From contig JAJYGJ010000096.1 of the NCBI GenBank assembly GCA_021790695.1, positions 1 through 5,903 of the forward strand: 5,903 bases of DNA, written 5' to 3'. The notes beneath the pieces are model-generated. The model searched no databases. It was not told the DNA's origin and saw only the letters and a list, made by a program, of their open reading frames with translations. The translations under genes and the position numbers were made by a program. Source of the stretch: Nitrospirota bacterium. Lineage in GTDB: Bacteria; Nitrospirota; Thermodesulfovibrionia; Thermodesulfovibrionales; JdFR-88. Shown here piece after piece: positions 4,875-5,903 of this stretch. Each line of letters opens with the position of its first letter. Positions within the stretch are counted from its first letter, which is position 1.

Positions 4875-5903
4875 ATGGAAATCCCATTTCATAAGCCCTA
4901 CATAACCGATGAGGAGATAAATGGCGTGGTGAATGCCGTCAGGTCAGGCTGGCTCACCATGGGGCCCAGGACCATCGAATTCGAAAACAGGTTCGCCGGT
5001 TACGTCGAGTCGGGGCACGCGGTCTCGATGAATTCATGCACCGCGTGTCTGCACCTGGCGCTTCGGGCCATCGGCCTCGCGGAGGGAGACGAGGTGATCG
5101 TGCCCGCCATGACGTTTACGGCCACATCGGAGGTAATAAGCTATTTCGGCGCCAGGCCCGTTTTCGCGGATATCGAGACGGGGACCGGCAACATCGATGT
5201 AAACAGGCTGGAGAGACTCATCACCGCAAAGACAAAGGCCATAATCCCCGTCCACTTCGGGGGCCAGCCCTGCGACATGGACGAGATCCTCGCCATGGCC
5301 GGGTCGCGCGGGGTGCGCGTGATCGAGGATGCGGCCCATGCCCTGCCGGCATGGTACAGATACAAAAAGGTAGGCGGCCTTGGCGACATCACATGCTTCA
5401 GCTTCTATGCCACAAAGACCCTTTGCACCGGGGAGGGGGGCATGGCGGTCACGGACAACGGGCAGTGGGCCGAGACGATGCGGGTGCTCAGGCTGCACGG
5501 GATCTCCCGGGACGCCTGGAAGAGATACACGAAAAACGGCTCCTGGCGATATGACGTCATAGACGCCGGGTGCAAGTACAACATGACGGACATCCAGGCG
5601 GCCCTGGGCCTGGCGCAGCTTGCAAAACTGGAGTGGATGTGGGAGGAAAGGCGCAGCATCGCGAGGCGTTACGACGAGGCCTTCGGCCCGGTCGATGGGC
5701 TTGTGACGCCCTTTGTAAAACCGGACAGGGAAAGCGCCTGGCATCTTTACAGCCTGAAACTCAACCTGGAGTCCCTGAAAATCGGCAGGGACCGGTTCAT
5801 CGACGAGTTGTCCAAAAGGGGGATCGGCGCGTCGGTGCATTTCATCCCCCTCTACAGGCATCCCTATTACAGGGACAGATACGGGTGCAAGCTCTCTGAA
5901 TTT
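4875..5903 (+). CDS. DegT/DnrJ/EryC1/StrS-family PLP sugar aminotransferase, ArnB-like (3' end outside window)
   Basis: 343 residues are visible with no stop before the window edge; about 35-45 residues are probably missing. These fold-type I PLP enzymes transfer an amino group, usually from glutamate, to a keto-sugar nucleotide for LPS, O-antigen or exopolysaccharide. Visible in order: FHKPYITDEEI (5-15), SGWLTMGPRTIEFE (24-37), the phosphate-binding loop NSCTACLH (53-60), DEVIVPAMTFTAT, AIIPVHFGGQPCDMD, VIEDAAHA with Asp152 expected to contact the pyridine nitrogen, FSFYATKTLCTGEGG with Lys181 as the Schiff-base lysine, YNMTDIQAALGLAQL, and GIGASVHFIPLYRHPYY. The spacing and motifs resemble ArnB (UDP-4-amino-4-deoxy-L-arabinose aminotransferase; its lysine is K188), but the family is too diverse for a substrate call, and no arn genes are in view. 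A good ribosome site supports the ATG start. The context suggests the first structural gene of a polysaccharide locus continuing to the right. Confidence 0.96.
   Translation, partial: MEIPFHKPYITDEEINGVVNAVRSGWLTMGPRTIEFENRFAGYVESGHAVSMNSCTACLHLALRAIGLAEGDEVIVPAMTFTATSEVISYFGARPVFADIETGTGNIDVNRLERLITAKTKAIIPVHFGGQPCDMDEILAMAGSRGVRVIEDAAHALPAWYRYKKVGGLGDITCFSFYATKTLCTGEGGMAVTDNGQWAETMRVLRLHGISRDAWKRYTKNGSWRYDVIDAGCKYNMTDIQAALGLAQLAKLEWMWEERRSIARRYDEAFGPVDGLVTPFVKPDRESAWHLYSLKLNLESLKIGRDRFIDELSKRGIGASVHFIPLYRHPYYRDRYGCKLSEF

Noticed and set aside
5034..5861. Minus-strand open frame of 275 codons
   Set aside because: Antisense to the well-conserved aminotransferase, low-complexity His/Gly/Pro-rich translation, no ribosome site.

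Overview
The window is about 5.9 kb of bacterial chromosome holding five protein genes, two of them cut by the window edges. Moderately high GC, frequent AGG (Arg) and ATA (Ile) codons, a sigma-54 activator, a soluble PAS histidine kinase, a NusG paralogue and a REP-like palindrome all fit a deltaproteobacterium-like or Nitrospirota-like Gram-negative. That placement is inference from style, not from a marker gene.

Layout. (1) 1-804, plus strand: C-terminal part of a sigma-54 enhancer-binding protein (AAA+ domain plus Fis-type HTH), with an N-terminal part missing. (2) 802-836: a strong palindrome that includes the stop codon of gene 1 and fills most of the gap to the convergent glmS. (3) 858-2705, minus strand: complete glmS, which makes glucosamine-6-phosphate, the entry to UDP-GlcNAc. 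(4) 2706-2881: divergent intergenic region with a good extended -10 promoter for glmS and a TTGACA-type promoter candidate for the gene on the other side. (5) 2882-4039, plus strand: PAS/HisKA/HATPase histidine kinase whose H-box reads H-G-V-R-N instead of the usual H-E-x-R-N. (6) 4040-4206: non-coding, GC-rich inverted repeats, no clear promoter. (7) 4207-4740, plus strand: RfaH/UpxY-like NusG paralogue. (8) 4734-4874: structured-looking leader with a short hairpin plus T-tract on the stop codon, an ops-like 11-mer and a two-copy imperfect direct repeat directly before the next start. (9) 4875-5903, plus strand: ArnB-like PLP sugar aminotransferase, running off the right edge.

How the parts may work together (inference). 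NusG paralogue followed by nucleotide-sugar aminotransferase is the usual head of a surface-polysaccharide locus, and the NusG paralogue is probably the locus-specific processivity factor. The leader between them contains both a candidate terminator and a candidate recruitment site, which would suit an antitermination switch. glmS next door supplies amino-sugar precursor. The kinase and the sigma-54 activator lie on either side of glmS on the same strand and could be a signalling pair, but only the activator's C-terminal part is visible, so its receiver domain cannot be confirmed.

I saw no tRNA, rRNA, CRISPR array, insertion sequence or phage gene. The most interesting stretch is 4734-4874.
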